NCBI RefSeq assembly: GCF_006715025.1 | Contig: NZ_VFMK01000001.1 | Location: 682,001-746,000 of the forward strand | DNA length: 64,000 nt | Source of the DNA: Serratia fonticola | GTDB lineage: Bacteria > Pseudomonadota > Gammaproteobacteria > Enterobacterales > Enterobacteriaceae | Direction of reading: 5' to 3' | Translations under genes and position numbers: made by a program | Notes under the pieces: model-generated | What the model saw: only the letters and a program-made list of their open reading frames with translations | What the model was told of the DNA's origin: nothing | Database searches by the model: none | Shown here: piece after piece, positions 44,525 through 53,170 of the stretch | Layout: each line of letters opens with the position of its first letter | How positions within the stretch are numbered: position 1 is the first letter of the stretch

Positions 44525-44549
44525 AAATGGCCAGATTGCTCTGGCCATT
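44525..44549. terminator. Terminator hairpin, copy 2 (after mrcA)
   Basis: Exact second copy of the 25-base AAATGG...CCATT hairpin, six bases past the mrcA stop codon and followed on the plus strand by GTCTTTTTA. It can end nudE read-through on the plus strand. On the minus strand it lacks the T-run that copy 1 has. Confidence 0.75.
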
Positions 44550-44555
44550 GTCTTT

Positions 44556-47114
44556 TTAGAACAGCTCGTGGCTTTCACCACCAGGGTCCGTCAGCGTGGT
44601 TCCTGCGTCATGGACCGAGTAGTCAGTCGGCTGAGTGCCTTCGATAAAGTACTCCACACGGCTGCCGCCGCTGCCATTGGAAAGCTTACCGGTACTCTTA
44701 TCGATGGTCACACTCACGATGCCTGGTGGCGGGGTGACTTTCTGTTCTGGAATGCCTTCCAGCGCCACTTTCATAAAGTCATCCCAAGCAGGTTGGGCGC
44801 TCTTCGCACCGCCTTCGCCGCCGGAGATTTGATCCGGAATAGCCCCAGATGCGCTCGCACGACCGAGATTGCGACGATGATCATCAAAGCCGATCCAGAC
44901 CGACGTCACGGTATCCGGGCCATAGCCAGAGAACCAGGCATCTTTGGAACTGTTGGTGGTCCCGGTTTTACCGCCGATATCATGGCGCTTCAGATCGCGG
45001 CCTGCACGCCAGCCAGTCCCCATCCAACCCGGCTCACCAAAGATGTTGGTATTGAGCGCATCGCGGATCAGGAACGACAGCGGCGTGCTGATTACATGCG
45101 GCGCATATTGCTGATCGTTATCCTGTTGAACCTGAGCGGGAGTTACCTGCTCAAGCTGCGGCATGGGCACGTTGGCATTATTGTTTTCCTGCGAGACCGC
45201 TACGTTTTCAACGTTATCATCAGAAAGCACGGCTGAACGATGGGTGTCACCGTAGATCACCGGCAGGTTGCAGCTATCACAAACCACTTTCGGTTTTGCC
45301 TCAAACACGGCTTTGCCAGAATCGTCTTCAATCTTGGTGATGAAGTACGGGTCCACCAAGTAACCACCGTTTGCCAATACGGCATAACCACGTACCACCT
45401 GCATCGGAGTGAACGACGCGGAGCCAAGCGCCAACGATTCCGAATGCACAATGTTTTGCGCCGGGAAACCGAAGCGTTGCAGATACTCAGCCGCATAATC
45501 AACGCCCATTGCACGCATCGCACGAACCATCACCACGTTTTTCGATTGCCCCAGCCCCTGGCGCAAGCGGATTGGTCCGTCGTAAGTCGGCGGTGAGTTT
45601 TTGGGCCGCCAGTCAGTACCTGCACCGGCATCCCAACGCGTGATAGGCAGATCGTTGAGGATAGTGGCCAGCGTCAGGCCCTTATCCATTGCCGCTGTGT
45701 ACAGGAAAGGCTTGATGTTGGAGCCCACCTGGCGCAGTGCCTGGGTTGCACGGTTGAACTTGCTCTGGTTGAAATCGAAGCCGCCAACCAATGCCTTGAC
45801 GGCACCGTTGTTAGGATCGATAGACACCAGCGCGGAGTTGACGTCCGGTACCTGTGACAGCCACCAGTTCTCGTTCACTTTGCGTACCCATACCTGCTGG
45901 CCTGCCTGAACCACGTCAGTGACGCGTTTTGGGGTAGGGCCTTGCACAGTATCGCTTTTGAACGGGCGAGCCCAGCGCATACCGGACATGGGCAGCACAA
46001 TGCTACTGCCATCAGCCAACATGGCCGTGGCCTGCTGAGCGTCAGCCTGGGTAATGACGGCAGGAGCCAACGGGCCGTAGTTAGGCAGGTTTTTCAGGGA
46101 ATCGACAATCTGTTTCTGATCCCAGGCCGTTTCGCCTACTTTCCACAACACGTTCGACGGGCCGCGATAGCCATGGCGCATATCATAGTTCAATACGTTG
46201 TTACGTAAGGACTCCTGCGCTGCCAGCTGTAATTTTTTAGTGATGGTGGTGTACACCTTGTAGCCATCGGTATAGGCGTTCTCACCGTAACGACCGATCA
46301 TGTCCTGGCGTACCATTTCTGAAAGGTACGGTGCGGAGAAGCTAATCTCAGGCGCATGGTAATTGGCAACCAATTCTTCACTGCGGGCCTGGTCATACTG
46401 TGCCTGAGTGATGTAGTGCTCATCCAGCATGCGCGACAGCACGACATTGCGACGTGCTACGGCGCGATCGTGGGAGTACAGCGGGTTAAACGTCGACGGT
46501 GCCTTGGGTAGCCCGGCAATGGTGGCCATTTCGCTCAAGGTCAACTGACTGACATCTTTACCAAAATAGACGTGAGCGGCAGCACCGACGCCATAGGCGC
46601 GGTAACCCAGATAGATCTTGTTCAGATACAGCTCAAGAATTTCATCCTTGCTCAGCATCTGTTCAATGCGAATAGCCAGGAAGGCCTCCTTGATTTTTCG
46701 CATCAAGGTGCGTTCCGGGCTCAAGAAGAAGTTTCTGGCCAACTGCTGGGTAATGGTACTTGCGCCCTGCGAAGCATGACCCGAGACCAGCGCGATGGAG
46801 GCCGCGCGGAAGATACCCACGGGGTCAACCCCATGATGCTCATAGAAACGGCTGTCCTCTGTAGCGATGAAGGCATGCACCATCACCGGCGGGATTTGAT
46901 CCAGCTTGAGAGGAATACGGCGTTTCTCACCGAATTGGGCGATCAGTTCGCCATCGGCGCTGTAAACCTGCATCGGGATTTGCAGCCGTACGTCTTTCAA
47001 CGTTGCGACGTCGGGCAGCTGTGGCTCGACATATTTGTACAAGCCAAAAATCGAGGCTGCTCCCAGCAAGATGCAACACACTGCAAGGATTAGAAAATAC
47101 TTTACGAACTTCAC
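44556..47114 (-). CDS. mrcA: Penicillin-binding protein 1A
   Basis: Bifunctional class A penicillin-binding protein that polymerises and cross-links peptidoglycan; 852 residues, anchored by one N-terminal membrane helix (about 5-28). The GT51 glycosyltransferase has the catalytic Glu86 in FIATEDSRFYEHHGVDP and ASTITQQLARNFFL. The transpeptidase nucleophile is Ser465 in GSNIKPF, and KTGTTNSSKDAWFSGY is the third box. An OB-like (ODD) insertion lies between the two. The start is GTG at 47114, giving MKFVKYFLIL. It is divergent from the hof operon. Confidence 0.97.
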   Translation of the reverse strand: MKFVKYFLILAVCCILLGAASIFGLYKYVEPQLPDVATLKDVRLQIPMQVYSADGELIAQFGEKRRIPLKLDQIPPVMVHAFIATEDSRFYEHHGVDPVGIFRAASIALVSGHASQGASTITQQLARNFFLSPERTLMRKIKEAFLAIRIEQMLSKDEILELYLNKIYLGYRAYGVGAAAHVYFGKDVSQLTLSEMATIAGLPKAPSTFNPLYSHDRAVARRNVVLSRMLDEHYITQAQYDQARSEELVANYHAPEISFSAPYLSEMVRQDMIGRYGENAYTDGYKVYTTITKKLQLAAQESLRNNVLNYDMRHGYRGPSNVLWKVGETAWDQKQIVDSLKNLPNYGPLAPAVITQADAQQATAMLADGSSIVLPMSGMRWARPFKSDTVQGPTPKRVTDVVQAGQQVWVRKVNENWWLSQVPDVNSALVSIDPNNGAVKALVGGFDFNQSKFNRATQALRQVGSNIKPFLYTAAMDKGLTLATILNDLPITRWDAGAGTDWRPKNSPPTYDGPIRLRQGLGQSKNVVMVRAMRAMGVDYAAEYLQRFGFPAQNIVHSESLALGSASFTPMQVVRGYAVLANGGYLVDPYFITKIEDDSGKAVFEAKPKVVCDSCNLPVIYGDTHRSAVLSDDNVENVAVSQENNNANVPMPQLEQVTPAQVQQDNDQQYAPHVISTPLSFLIRDALNTNIFGEPGWMGTGWRAGRDLKRHDIGGKTGTTNSSKDAWFSGYGPDTVTSVWIGFDDHRRNLGRASASGAIPDQISGGEGGAKSAQPAWDDFMKVALEGIPEQKVTPPPGIVSVTIDKSTGKLSNGSGGSRVEYFIEGTQPTDYSVHDAGTTLTDPGGESHELF

Positions 47115-47235
47115 CTGAGATTTCCCATTTCATGTCAATTGGGCAGTTTATAAACAACCGCGCGGTAGTATAAAGGCAAGCCTGCAACATGGATATGTTC
47201 TTTTGTCATTGGACGATACGGAGGTTGACCTAAAT

Positions 47236-48078
47236 ATGTTTTCTCAAGCATGGCAGGTGGGGCTGGATATACAAAGTCATTGCGTCAGGGCGCTGGCCGC
47301 GCAGCGTCGTCGTAACGGTTGGCAGTTGCGCCACTGGTGGCAGCAGGTATTGCCGCAAGCGGTGTTGCGAGAGGGCTATCTGGAGGAATCAGCCATGCTG
47401 GTGACTGCGCTCAAGCAGTGGCGCATGCGGTTACCAAGACATATTTCCTTACGCATTGCTTTGCCTGCGCAACGGGTTTTACAACAGACCTTGCCGCTGC
47501 CCGATCCGCGCCTGCGAGAACCGGTTCGTCATGATTATATCACGACCCAGGGATTGAAACAGTTTCCGCTGGACAGTCAGACGCTGGTGATGGATTACCG
47601 CTTGGCCCAACCTAATACCCACCAATTGCTGCTTACCGCCGCTCGCCAGCAGGAACTCCAACAATGGTTGCAGTGTTTGCTGCAGGCGGATCTCCAGCCT
47701 CAGGTGATCGATATCACCCCCAGTGCCTTATGCATGATGGCCGAGTTTGCCAGCCTGGCACCCGATGCGGGGCTGCTACACCGGTTGGAGCGGGAGTGGC
47801 TGTGGGTTGCGCCGCGTTCGGTGCCGTTTGCCTACGGTGTTCTGCCGTTGGAGGAGGCTGGCAGCATCAGGCAGGCACTGGATACCATGCGAGCAATATG
47901 CCCCGATGTTGGGGCAAAAGACGTGTATTACAGCAGCGTGTTAGATGAAGCCTTGCCTGAAGGGGTCATACCCTGGTCTCCTTTTACGGCTTTCAGCCAG
48001 CTACACCCACCGTTGCCCGCGCTGCCGATGGCGTTTGTGATTGCCGGTGGTTTGGCTCTGCGCCGCGAGGATAGCTGA
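47236..48078 (+). CDS. hofM: DNA utilisation / pilus assembly protein HofM (PilM-like)
   Basis: 280-residue actin-like (PilM/ComA) cytoplasmic protein expected to bind HofN at the inner membrane. The start at 47236 gives MFSQAWQVGLDIQSHCVRAL, comparable to the HofM N-terminus, and has GGAGG ahead of it; an alternative upstream start at 47203 is weaker. The sequence is poorly conserved and the call leans on the five-gene order hofMNOPQ between mrcA and aroK. The stop overlaps the hofN start (TGATG). Confidence 0.85.
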   Translation: MFSQAWQVGLDIQSHCVRALAAQRRRNGWQLRHWWQQVLPQAVLREGYLEESAMLVTALKQWRMRLPRHISLRIALPAQRVLQQTLPLPDPRLREPVRHDYITTQGLKQFPLDSQTLVMDYRLAQPNTHQLLLTAARQQELQQWLQCLLQADLQPQVIDITPSALCMMAEFASLAPDAGLLHRLEREWLWVAPRSVPFAYGVLPLEEAGSIRQALDTMRAICPDVGAKDVYYSSVLDEALPEGVIPWSPFTAFSQLHPPLPALPMAFVIAGGLALRREDS

Positions 48079-48614
48079 TGTATCAGGTCAATCTTTTACC
48101 CTGGCGTATCCGGCGACAGCGGCAGCGCTACAATTTCTGGTTACGTTGTTTCGGTGCTCAGCTCCTGGCCGCTCTACTCATTCTTGCTTTTACTTATGGA
48201 TTTCTGAGTGCTCAGCAGACACAACAACGCCGGGCTCTGCAAGGGCTTACGCAACAATATGCCGTACTGAACGGGCAAATCCAGCAGAGGCAAAAAATGG
48301 TGGCTGAACTGGCGCATCAGGTAGCGGTTGAAACCCGCCGCCAGCAGAATCGAACACATAACCTGCGCTATCTGGCATTGTTGCAGCAACTCTCGCTGGC
48401 AATACCTGAAGCCTTATGGCTTACGGTGTTTGAAGAGAACACAAAAGGCATTTCATTGCGGGGGTTTAGCGGACACTATGCGGCGATTGCCGCGTTTGAG
48501 CAGCGGCTGGCTGCATTACCGCTATTACAGGATAGTCGTTTGGTTGATGTGACACGGCGCAAAGATGGCGTCTTGGCGTTCACCCTGACGGCGCGCTGGG
48601 GGCAAGATGGATAA
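48078..48614 (+). CDS. hofN: DNA utilisation protein HofN (PilN-like)
   Basis: 178 residues: a short cytoplasmic start (MYQVNLLPWRIRRQRQR, with the NLLPWR motif that contacts PilM), one membrane helix (about 25-48), then a coiled-coil-like stretch rich in Gln and a periplasmic ferredoxin-like domain. This is the build of PilN. It overlaps hofM and hofO, so all are co-translated. Confidence 0.9.
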   Translation: MYQVNLLPWRIRRQRQRYNFWLRCFGAQLLAALLILAFTYGFLSAQQTQQRRALQGLTQQYAVLNGQIQQRQKMVAELAHQVAVETRRQQNRTHNLRYLALLQQLSLAIPEALWLTVFEENTKGISLRGFSGHYAAIAAFEQRLAALPLLQDSRLVDVTRRKDGVLAFTLTARWGQDG

Positions 48615-49116
48615 GCCCTTGGCGGATTGGCTCATCCCTTGGCTTAATCGGCCTGGTTGGCAGTTGTTGGCGGCTCAATGGCTGGTTTTGGCAGGCTTCA
48701 TGCTGCTGGCCAGTACGTTGTTTTTGTCCGGAGAGTGGCAACAGCAGAAGCGGTTGCATGAACAACGACAACAACTCGAATTGCAGATTGCCGAGCGTCA
48801 GCAGCAACTGAGCCAGCTACCGGCGCAAGAAGAACTCCAGCAGCGTTTGCAGCAGCAAAAGAATGAACCCTTGGTCGAGTCGGGGGATTTAGGCAACCAA
48901 CTCAATCAGGTCGGAGGGGTGTTACTGCGTTGGCAACAGCAGGATAAACCGGCCCAGCACAAGGTCAGGTTGTTGGCAACGTTTGACGGGGTGCTGCATG
49001 TGCTGTCTGAGACCTCACCTGTCCACCGGATTAGCCAGATGAGGATGGAGATGCAACCGGAGGGACTTATCACCCAACTGACCTTCCTCGCGTTGGGGGA
49101 GGAAACGGATGAATAA
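48607..49116 (+). CDS. hofO: DNA utilisation protein HofO (PilO-like)
   Basis: 169 residues: one membrane helix near 25-45 (WLVLAGFMLLASTLFL), a long Gln-rich coiled coil (about 50-100: QLELQIAERQQQLSQLPAQE), and a small C-terminal periplasmic domain. PilO-like by build and place. It overlaps hofN by eight bases and hofP by eight. Confidence 0.88.
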   Translation: MDKPLADWLIPWLNRPGWQLLAAQWLVLAGFMLLASTLFLSGEWQQQKRLHEQRQQLELQIAERQQQLSQLPAQEELQQRLQQQKNEPLVESGDLGNQLNQVGGVLLRWQQQDKPAQHKVRLLATFDGVLHVLSETSPVHRISQMRMEMQPEGLITQLTFLALGEETDE

Positions 49117-49456
49117 ACTGTGTTGGGCCTGGCTGCTGTTTTCCACCCCGCTTTATGCCAAACACTTTCGGGATCCGTTCCAGCCGCCCCAGATGATGTC
49201 CTGTATCCCGCCGGCTGTTTCCCCTGCGGGGTGGCAACTGAAGGGCATTATCGGTACGCCGGATTTGCGTTATGCCTGGGTTAAGACATCGCAGGGCCAA
49301 TGGATGGGGCTGCATTCACAGCAATGGGTGCTGGATGGGGTTTGGCAAGTGCTACAGATCCGCCCCCGGCAACTTGAGCTTGGCGTGCAGGATTTAGACG
49401 ATGCCTGCCCACCACTGACGGGTAACGTAGTGCTCACCCTAGGGACAAAATCATAA
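49109..49456 (+). CDS. hofP: DNA utilisation protein HofP (PilP-like)
   Basis: 115 residues with a signal peptide (about 1-17, ending PLYA) followed by FRDPFQPP, the conserved start of PilP-type proteins, which link the inner-membrane PilN/O complex to the secretin. Two cysteines, in MMSCIPP and DDACPPL, may form a disulfide. It starts inside the end of hofO and is followed by hofQ after 10 bases. Confidence 0.87.
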   Translation: MNKLCWAWLLFSTPLYAKHFRDPFQPPQMMSCIPPAVSPAGWQLKGIIGTPDLRYAWVKTSQGQWMGLHSQQWVLDGVWQVLQIRPRQLELGVQDLDDACPPLTGNVVLTLGTKS

Positions 49457-49466
49457 GGAAAGGTCC

Positions 49467-50714
49467 ATGAAAGGATATAGCTGGCTTCTGGCCGGGGTGT
49501 TATTGCTCCCTTTAAGGGGGATGGGAGCGGTACAAAAGGAAAAACCGGTGTCGTTAGTGTTCCACGATACGCCGGTCAGCCTGATTCTGCAGGCTTTGGC
49601 GGAATACCAACAATTAAATCTGGTTGCAGCCGAGGGGGTTGACGGTAACCTGACGTTGCGGCTGGAAGAGGTCCCCTGGCAGCAAGCGTTGGCGGTTGTT
49701 TTGCGCATGGGGAAGCTGACCATGACCCTTGAAGGGAATGTGATGATGATTTTTCCTGAGCTGGATGAAGAAGAGCTGCAACATCGGCAGCAGGTTTTAG
49801 CGCAGCAATTGCCTCTGCAAAGTCTGACGATCACGCTGCAGAACGCACAAGCCAGCGAAGTTGCCCAAAGTCTGGATAGCCAGCGGGGGAAATTACTGAC
49901 CGAGCGCGGTACGGTATTGGTGGATAAACGCACCAATGCGTTGTTAATGCGTGATACCGCGCAGGCGCTTGCCCAAATTAAATCCTGGGTCATGGAGATG
50001 GATACCCCGCTGGAACAGGTACAACTGGCGGCTCATATCGTCACGATCAGCAGTGAAAATCTGCGCGAACTTGGTGTGCGCTGGGGGCTGAGTGCTGAGG
50101 AAAGACCCGCACAGACTTTGCGGATCGATAACTTTAGTGTCGGGTTGCCGATAGAAAATAGCCCTGTGACGGTGGGTTTTCATCTGGCCCGCCTCAGCGG
50201 GCGTATCCTGGATCTGGAGTTGTCGGCACTTGAGCAGGAAAACGAGGTTGAGATTATCGCCAGCCCGCGTTTACTCACGGCGCATCAGCAGACCGCCAGC
50301 ATCAAACAGGGCACGGAGATCCCTTACGAGGTTTCGAACGGTACCAACGGTGCCACGTCGATAGAATTCAAAGAGGCAGTGTTGGGGATGGAGGTCACGC
50401 CAAAGATTTTACCCAATGGCCGTATCACCTTGACGCTGCAGATCAGCCAGAACACGCCTGGACGTTCAATAAAACAGGGAGCAGGGGAGGCTTTGGCAAT
50501 CGACAAGCAGGAAATTAAAACGCAGGTGACGGTGAAAAACGGTGAAACGATTGTATTAGGGGGGATATTTCAGCGGCAAAGCGCTCAAGGCGCTGATAAA
50601 GTTCCGGGGATTGGTGATGTCCCCTTATTGGGATCGTTGTTCAAACACAGCAGCAAGCAGCATAAAAGACGTGAACTGGTGATTTTTATCACTCCCACTC
50701 TGATCAAGGCCTAA
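49467..50714 (+). CDS. hofQ: DNA uptake secretin HofQ
   Basis: Outer-membrane secretin of the PilQ/ComE type, 415 residues. Signal peptide (about 1-21), an N-terminal secretin/TonB short domain (VSLVFHDTPVSLILQALAEY), an N1-type domain, then the secretin core with VEIIASPRLLTAHQQTASIK, the VTPKILPNGRITLTLQIS strand and GETIVLGGIFQRQ. In Haemophilus the homologue passes DNA; in enterics the operon has been tied to use of DNA as a nutrient. No pilin or pilus ATPase is in the window. Confidence 0.94.
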   Translation: MKGYSWLLAGVLLLPLRGMGAVQKEKPVSLVFHDTPVSLILQALAEYQQLNLVAAEGVDGNLTLRLEEVPWQQALAVVLRMGKLTMTLEGNVMMIFPELDEEELQHRQQVLAQQLPLQSLTITLQNAQASEVAQSLDSQRGKLLTERGTVLVDKRTNALLMRDTAQALAQIKSWVMEMDTPLEQVQLAAHIVTISSENLRELGVRWGLSAEERPAQTLRIDNFSVGLPIENSPVTVGFHLARLSGRILDLELSALEQENEVEIIASPRLLTAHQQTASIKQGTEIPYEVSNGTNGATSIEFKEAVLGMEVTPKILPNGRITLTLQISQNTPGRSIKQGAGEALAIDKQEIKTQVTVKNGETIVLGGIFQRQSAQGADKVPGIGDVPLLGSLFKHSSKQHKRRELVIFITPTLIKA

Positions 50715-51154
50715 CCCCTCACTTATCTCAGGATCGCGTCATTCCGTTACTTTTCAGATAAACGCCGAGGGAGGTATCTGCTGAAACACCCGATTCATTA
50801 GGCATCGGCCAGAGATCCTACCCGTTGAAAACGCTTAAAAGTTGAAGAGCAGATGCACTTTTTTATCGCCTTGTGGGCATCTGCGTTTGACGCTGCGGCC
50901 GATTTAGCTTACAAGGGTTACCGAATTGAGCTCCGAGGTTTTTTTGTTAATGCCAAGACGCCGTTAAAAACGTATGGTTTCCCTCCTGCGGCGTGGATAG
51001 CGATTTATTCGGTTGCCAAACTACCAAGAGTGTTGAGATAATTTTTCGTCTGATCTCGCACTATCGCTCATGAGGTTTCAGTTTAGGTCCCGTCGCTAAT
51101 TTGATTGGCGGGGCGGGTTATCATTAACGAATTGTCTTAGTAATACCGAAAAAC
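50715..51154. other. Intergenic region hofQ-aroK
   Basis: 440 bases; the long leader of aroK is normal in enterics. An 8-bp inverted repeat, GCAGATGC (50849-50856) and GCATCTGC (50877-50884), spans a T6 run. A 62-codon open frame at 50853-51041 lacks a ribosome site and is not called. Promoters for the aroK-dam cluster must lie here. Confidence 0.5.
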
Positions 51155-51676
51155 ATGGCAGAGAAACGCAATATCTTTCTGGTTGGGCCTATGGGTGCCG
51201 GCAAAAGCACTATTGGCCGTCAGTTAGCTCAGCAACTCAATATGGAGTTTTTCGACTCCGATCAAGAAATTGAGCGACGTACCGGAGCTGACGTGGGCTG
51301 GGTATTCGACGTGGAAGGGGAAGAAGGCTTCCGCGATCGTGAAGAAAAAGTCATTAATGAACTGACGGAAAAACAAGGGATTGTGCTGGCTACTGGCGGG
51401 GGCTCGGTTAAGTCGCGTGAAACGCGTAACCGTCTGTCGGCGCGTGGTGTCGTGGTCTATTTGGAAACCACAATTGAGAAGCAGTTGGCCCGTACTCAGC
51501 GCGACAAGAAGCGTCCGCTGTTGCAGGTAGACTCTCCTCCGCGCGAAGTGCTGGAAGCGCTGGCAAAGGAGCGTAATCCGTTGTACGAAGAAATTGCAGA
51601 TGTCACCATCCGCACTGACGATCAAAGCGCTAAAGTCGTTGCCAACCAGATTATCAACATGCTGGAAAGTAACTGA
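51155..51676 (+). CDS. aroK: Shikimate kinase I
   Basis: Phosphorylates shikimate at O3 in the common aromatic pathway; 173 residues. The P-loop is LVGPMGAGKSTIGRQLAQ, the shikimate and DxD-type region is FFDSDQEIERRTGADVGW, and GGGSVKSRETRNRL and the lid region RTQRDKKRPLLQ are present. First gene of the aroK-aroB-damX-dam-rpe-gph-trpS cluster. Confidence 0.98.
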   Translation: MAEKRNIFLVGPMGAGKSTIGRQLAQQLNMEFFDSDQEIERRTGADVGWVFDVEGEEGFRDREEKVINELTEKQGIVLATGGGSVKSRETRNRLSARGVVVYLETTIEKQLARTQRDKKRPLLQVDSPPREVLEALAKERNPLYEEIADVTIRTDDQSAKVVANQIINMLESN

Positions 51677-51894
51677 TATAATGGTCATTCTTCGACTTGC
51701 ATGTACGTTGGCGGCACCCGTTAACCTCAGTGACATCGCTATCTGTGTTTCTGAGGGCTTCCGGACTTGCCACCGTTCTGCAACTCGGATTATTTAGCGT
51801 ATCGCGGTTTCCGTGTAGGCTCTGGCAAATGCGGAAATTCTGATTGTGTTCCCCGCGTTGCCGGGGATAAACCACACCGAGAACTGAGCGCGAC

Positions 51895-52989
51895 ATGGAG
51901 AGAATTACCGTAACGCTTGGGGAGCGTAGCTACCCGATTACCATTGCCGCCGGATTGTTTAACGATCCGGCTTCTTTTATGCCGCTAAAGGCGGGTGAGC
52001 AGGTCATGCTGGTCACTAACCAGACTCTGGCACCGTTATATCTGGAGCAAGTCCGGAAGGTGTTGGAACTGGGCGGCGTTGTGGTGGATCAGGTGATACT
52101 GCCTGATGGCGAACAGTACAAATCTCTTGCCGTTCTTGAGCAAGTGTTCTCGGCGCTGCTGGAAAAGCCCCACGGTCGTGATACCACACTGATTGCCCTC
52201 GGCGGCGGTGTGATTGGCGATCTGACTGGCTTTGCCGCAGCGTGCTATCAACGCGGTGTGCGTTTTATCCAGGTTCCTACCACGCTGCTTTCGCAGGTGG
52301 ACTCTTCCGTTGGCGGCAAGACCGCCGTCAATCATCCGCTCGGTAAAAACATGATCGGTGCCTTCTACCAACCGGCCTCGGTGGTAGTCGATCTGGATTG
52401 CCTGCGTACTTTACCGGCACGTGAACTCTCCTCTGGTCTGGCTGAGGTGATCAAGTACGGGATTATTCTCGATCGTGATTTCTTCGTCTGGCTGGAAAAC
52501 AACATTGATGCTCTGGTCGCGCTGGATATGGCTGCGCTGGCTTACTGCATTCGTCGTTGTTGCGAATTGAAGGCCGAGGTAGTCGCCGCCGATGAGCGTG
52601 AAAACGGTCTGCGGGCGTTGCTCAATCTGGGCCATACCTACGGCCATGCTATCGAAGCTGAGATGGGCTATGGTGTATGGTTACACGGTGAAGCTGTCGC
52701 GGCTGGCATGGTGATGGCAGCACAAACCGCTCGCCGCCTGGGCCAATTCTCTGAGGCCGAGATCGAACGAATCAAAGCGTTGCTGTTACGTGCTGGATTG
52801 CCAGTATGCGGTCCACAGGAAATGGCGCCTGAAGCCTATTTGCCCCACATGATGCGTGACAAGAAAGTGTTGGGTGGGGCGTTGCGTTTGGTATTGCCAA
52901 CGGCAATCGGTAGTGCTGAAGTGCGTGGTGGCGTAGCTCATGACATGGTGCTGGCTTCGATAGCCGACTGTCTGCCGTCATCGCGATAG
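51895..52989 (+). CDS. aroB: 3-dehydroquinate synthase
   Basis: NAD+- and metal-dependent enzyme of step two of the shikimate pathway, turning DAHP into 3-dehydroquinate; 364 residues. Characteristic motifs are ALGGGVIGDLTGFAAACYQR, VPTTLLSQVDSSVGGKTAVN, EVIKYGII and LNLGHTYGHAIEAEMGYGVW with the metal-binding histidines. It follows aroK after 218 non-coding bases. Confidence 0.98.
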   Translation: MERITVTLGERSYPITIAAGLFNDPASFMPLKAGEQVMLVTNQTLAPLYLEQVRKVLELGGVVVDQVILPDGEQYKSLAVLEQVFSALLEKPHGRDTTLIALGGGVIGDLTGFAAACYQRGVRFIQVPTTLLSQVDSSVGGKTAVNHPLGKNMIGAFYQPASVVVDLDCLRTLPARELSSGLAEVIKYGIILDRDFFVWLENNIDALVALDMAALAYCIRRCCELKAEVVAADERENGLRALLNLGHTYGHAIEAEMGYGVWLHGEAVAAGMVMAAQTARRLGQFSEAEIERIKALLLRAGLPVCGPQEMAPEAYLPHMMRDKKVLGGALRLVLPTAIGSAEVRGGVAHDMVLASIADCLPSSR

Positions 52990-53007
52990 TCAGCCGGTAA
53001 CGCTCAA

Positions 53008-53027
53008 GCTTGAAATATGAGGGGTAT
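53008..53027. repeat. Half-copy of an ATACCC...TTCAAG-type repeat end
   Basis: The 20 bases, read on the minus strand, are ATACCCCTCATATTTCAAGC, similar to the ends of the repeat at 24606-24750. It lies between aroB and damX with no obvious partner end, so it may be a remnant. Confidence 0.4.
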
Positions 53028-53170
53028 AACAGTGGCTTGCCTGCTGTTAGTATCTATATTAATTAATGTGCAGAGCGAAGCAGATGCCGCTTTGCCATCA
53101 TCGGGTTAATAGTCTCGAACCATACCGGATCCTGGGTGGTGAGCTTTTGCCTCTAGTTGGAGGGTTTCAG

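Noticed and set aside
50853..51041. 62-codon open frame upstream of aroK
   Set aside because: No ribosome site and no recognisable domain; it lies in the normal long aroK leader region.
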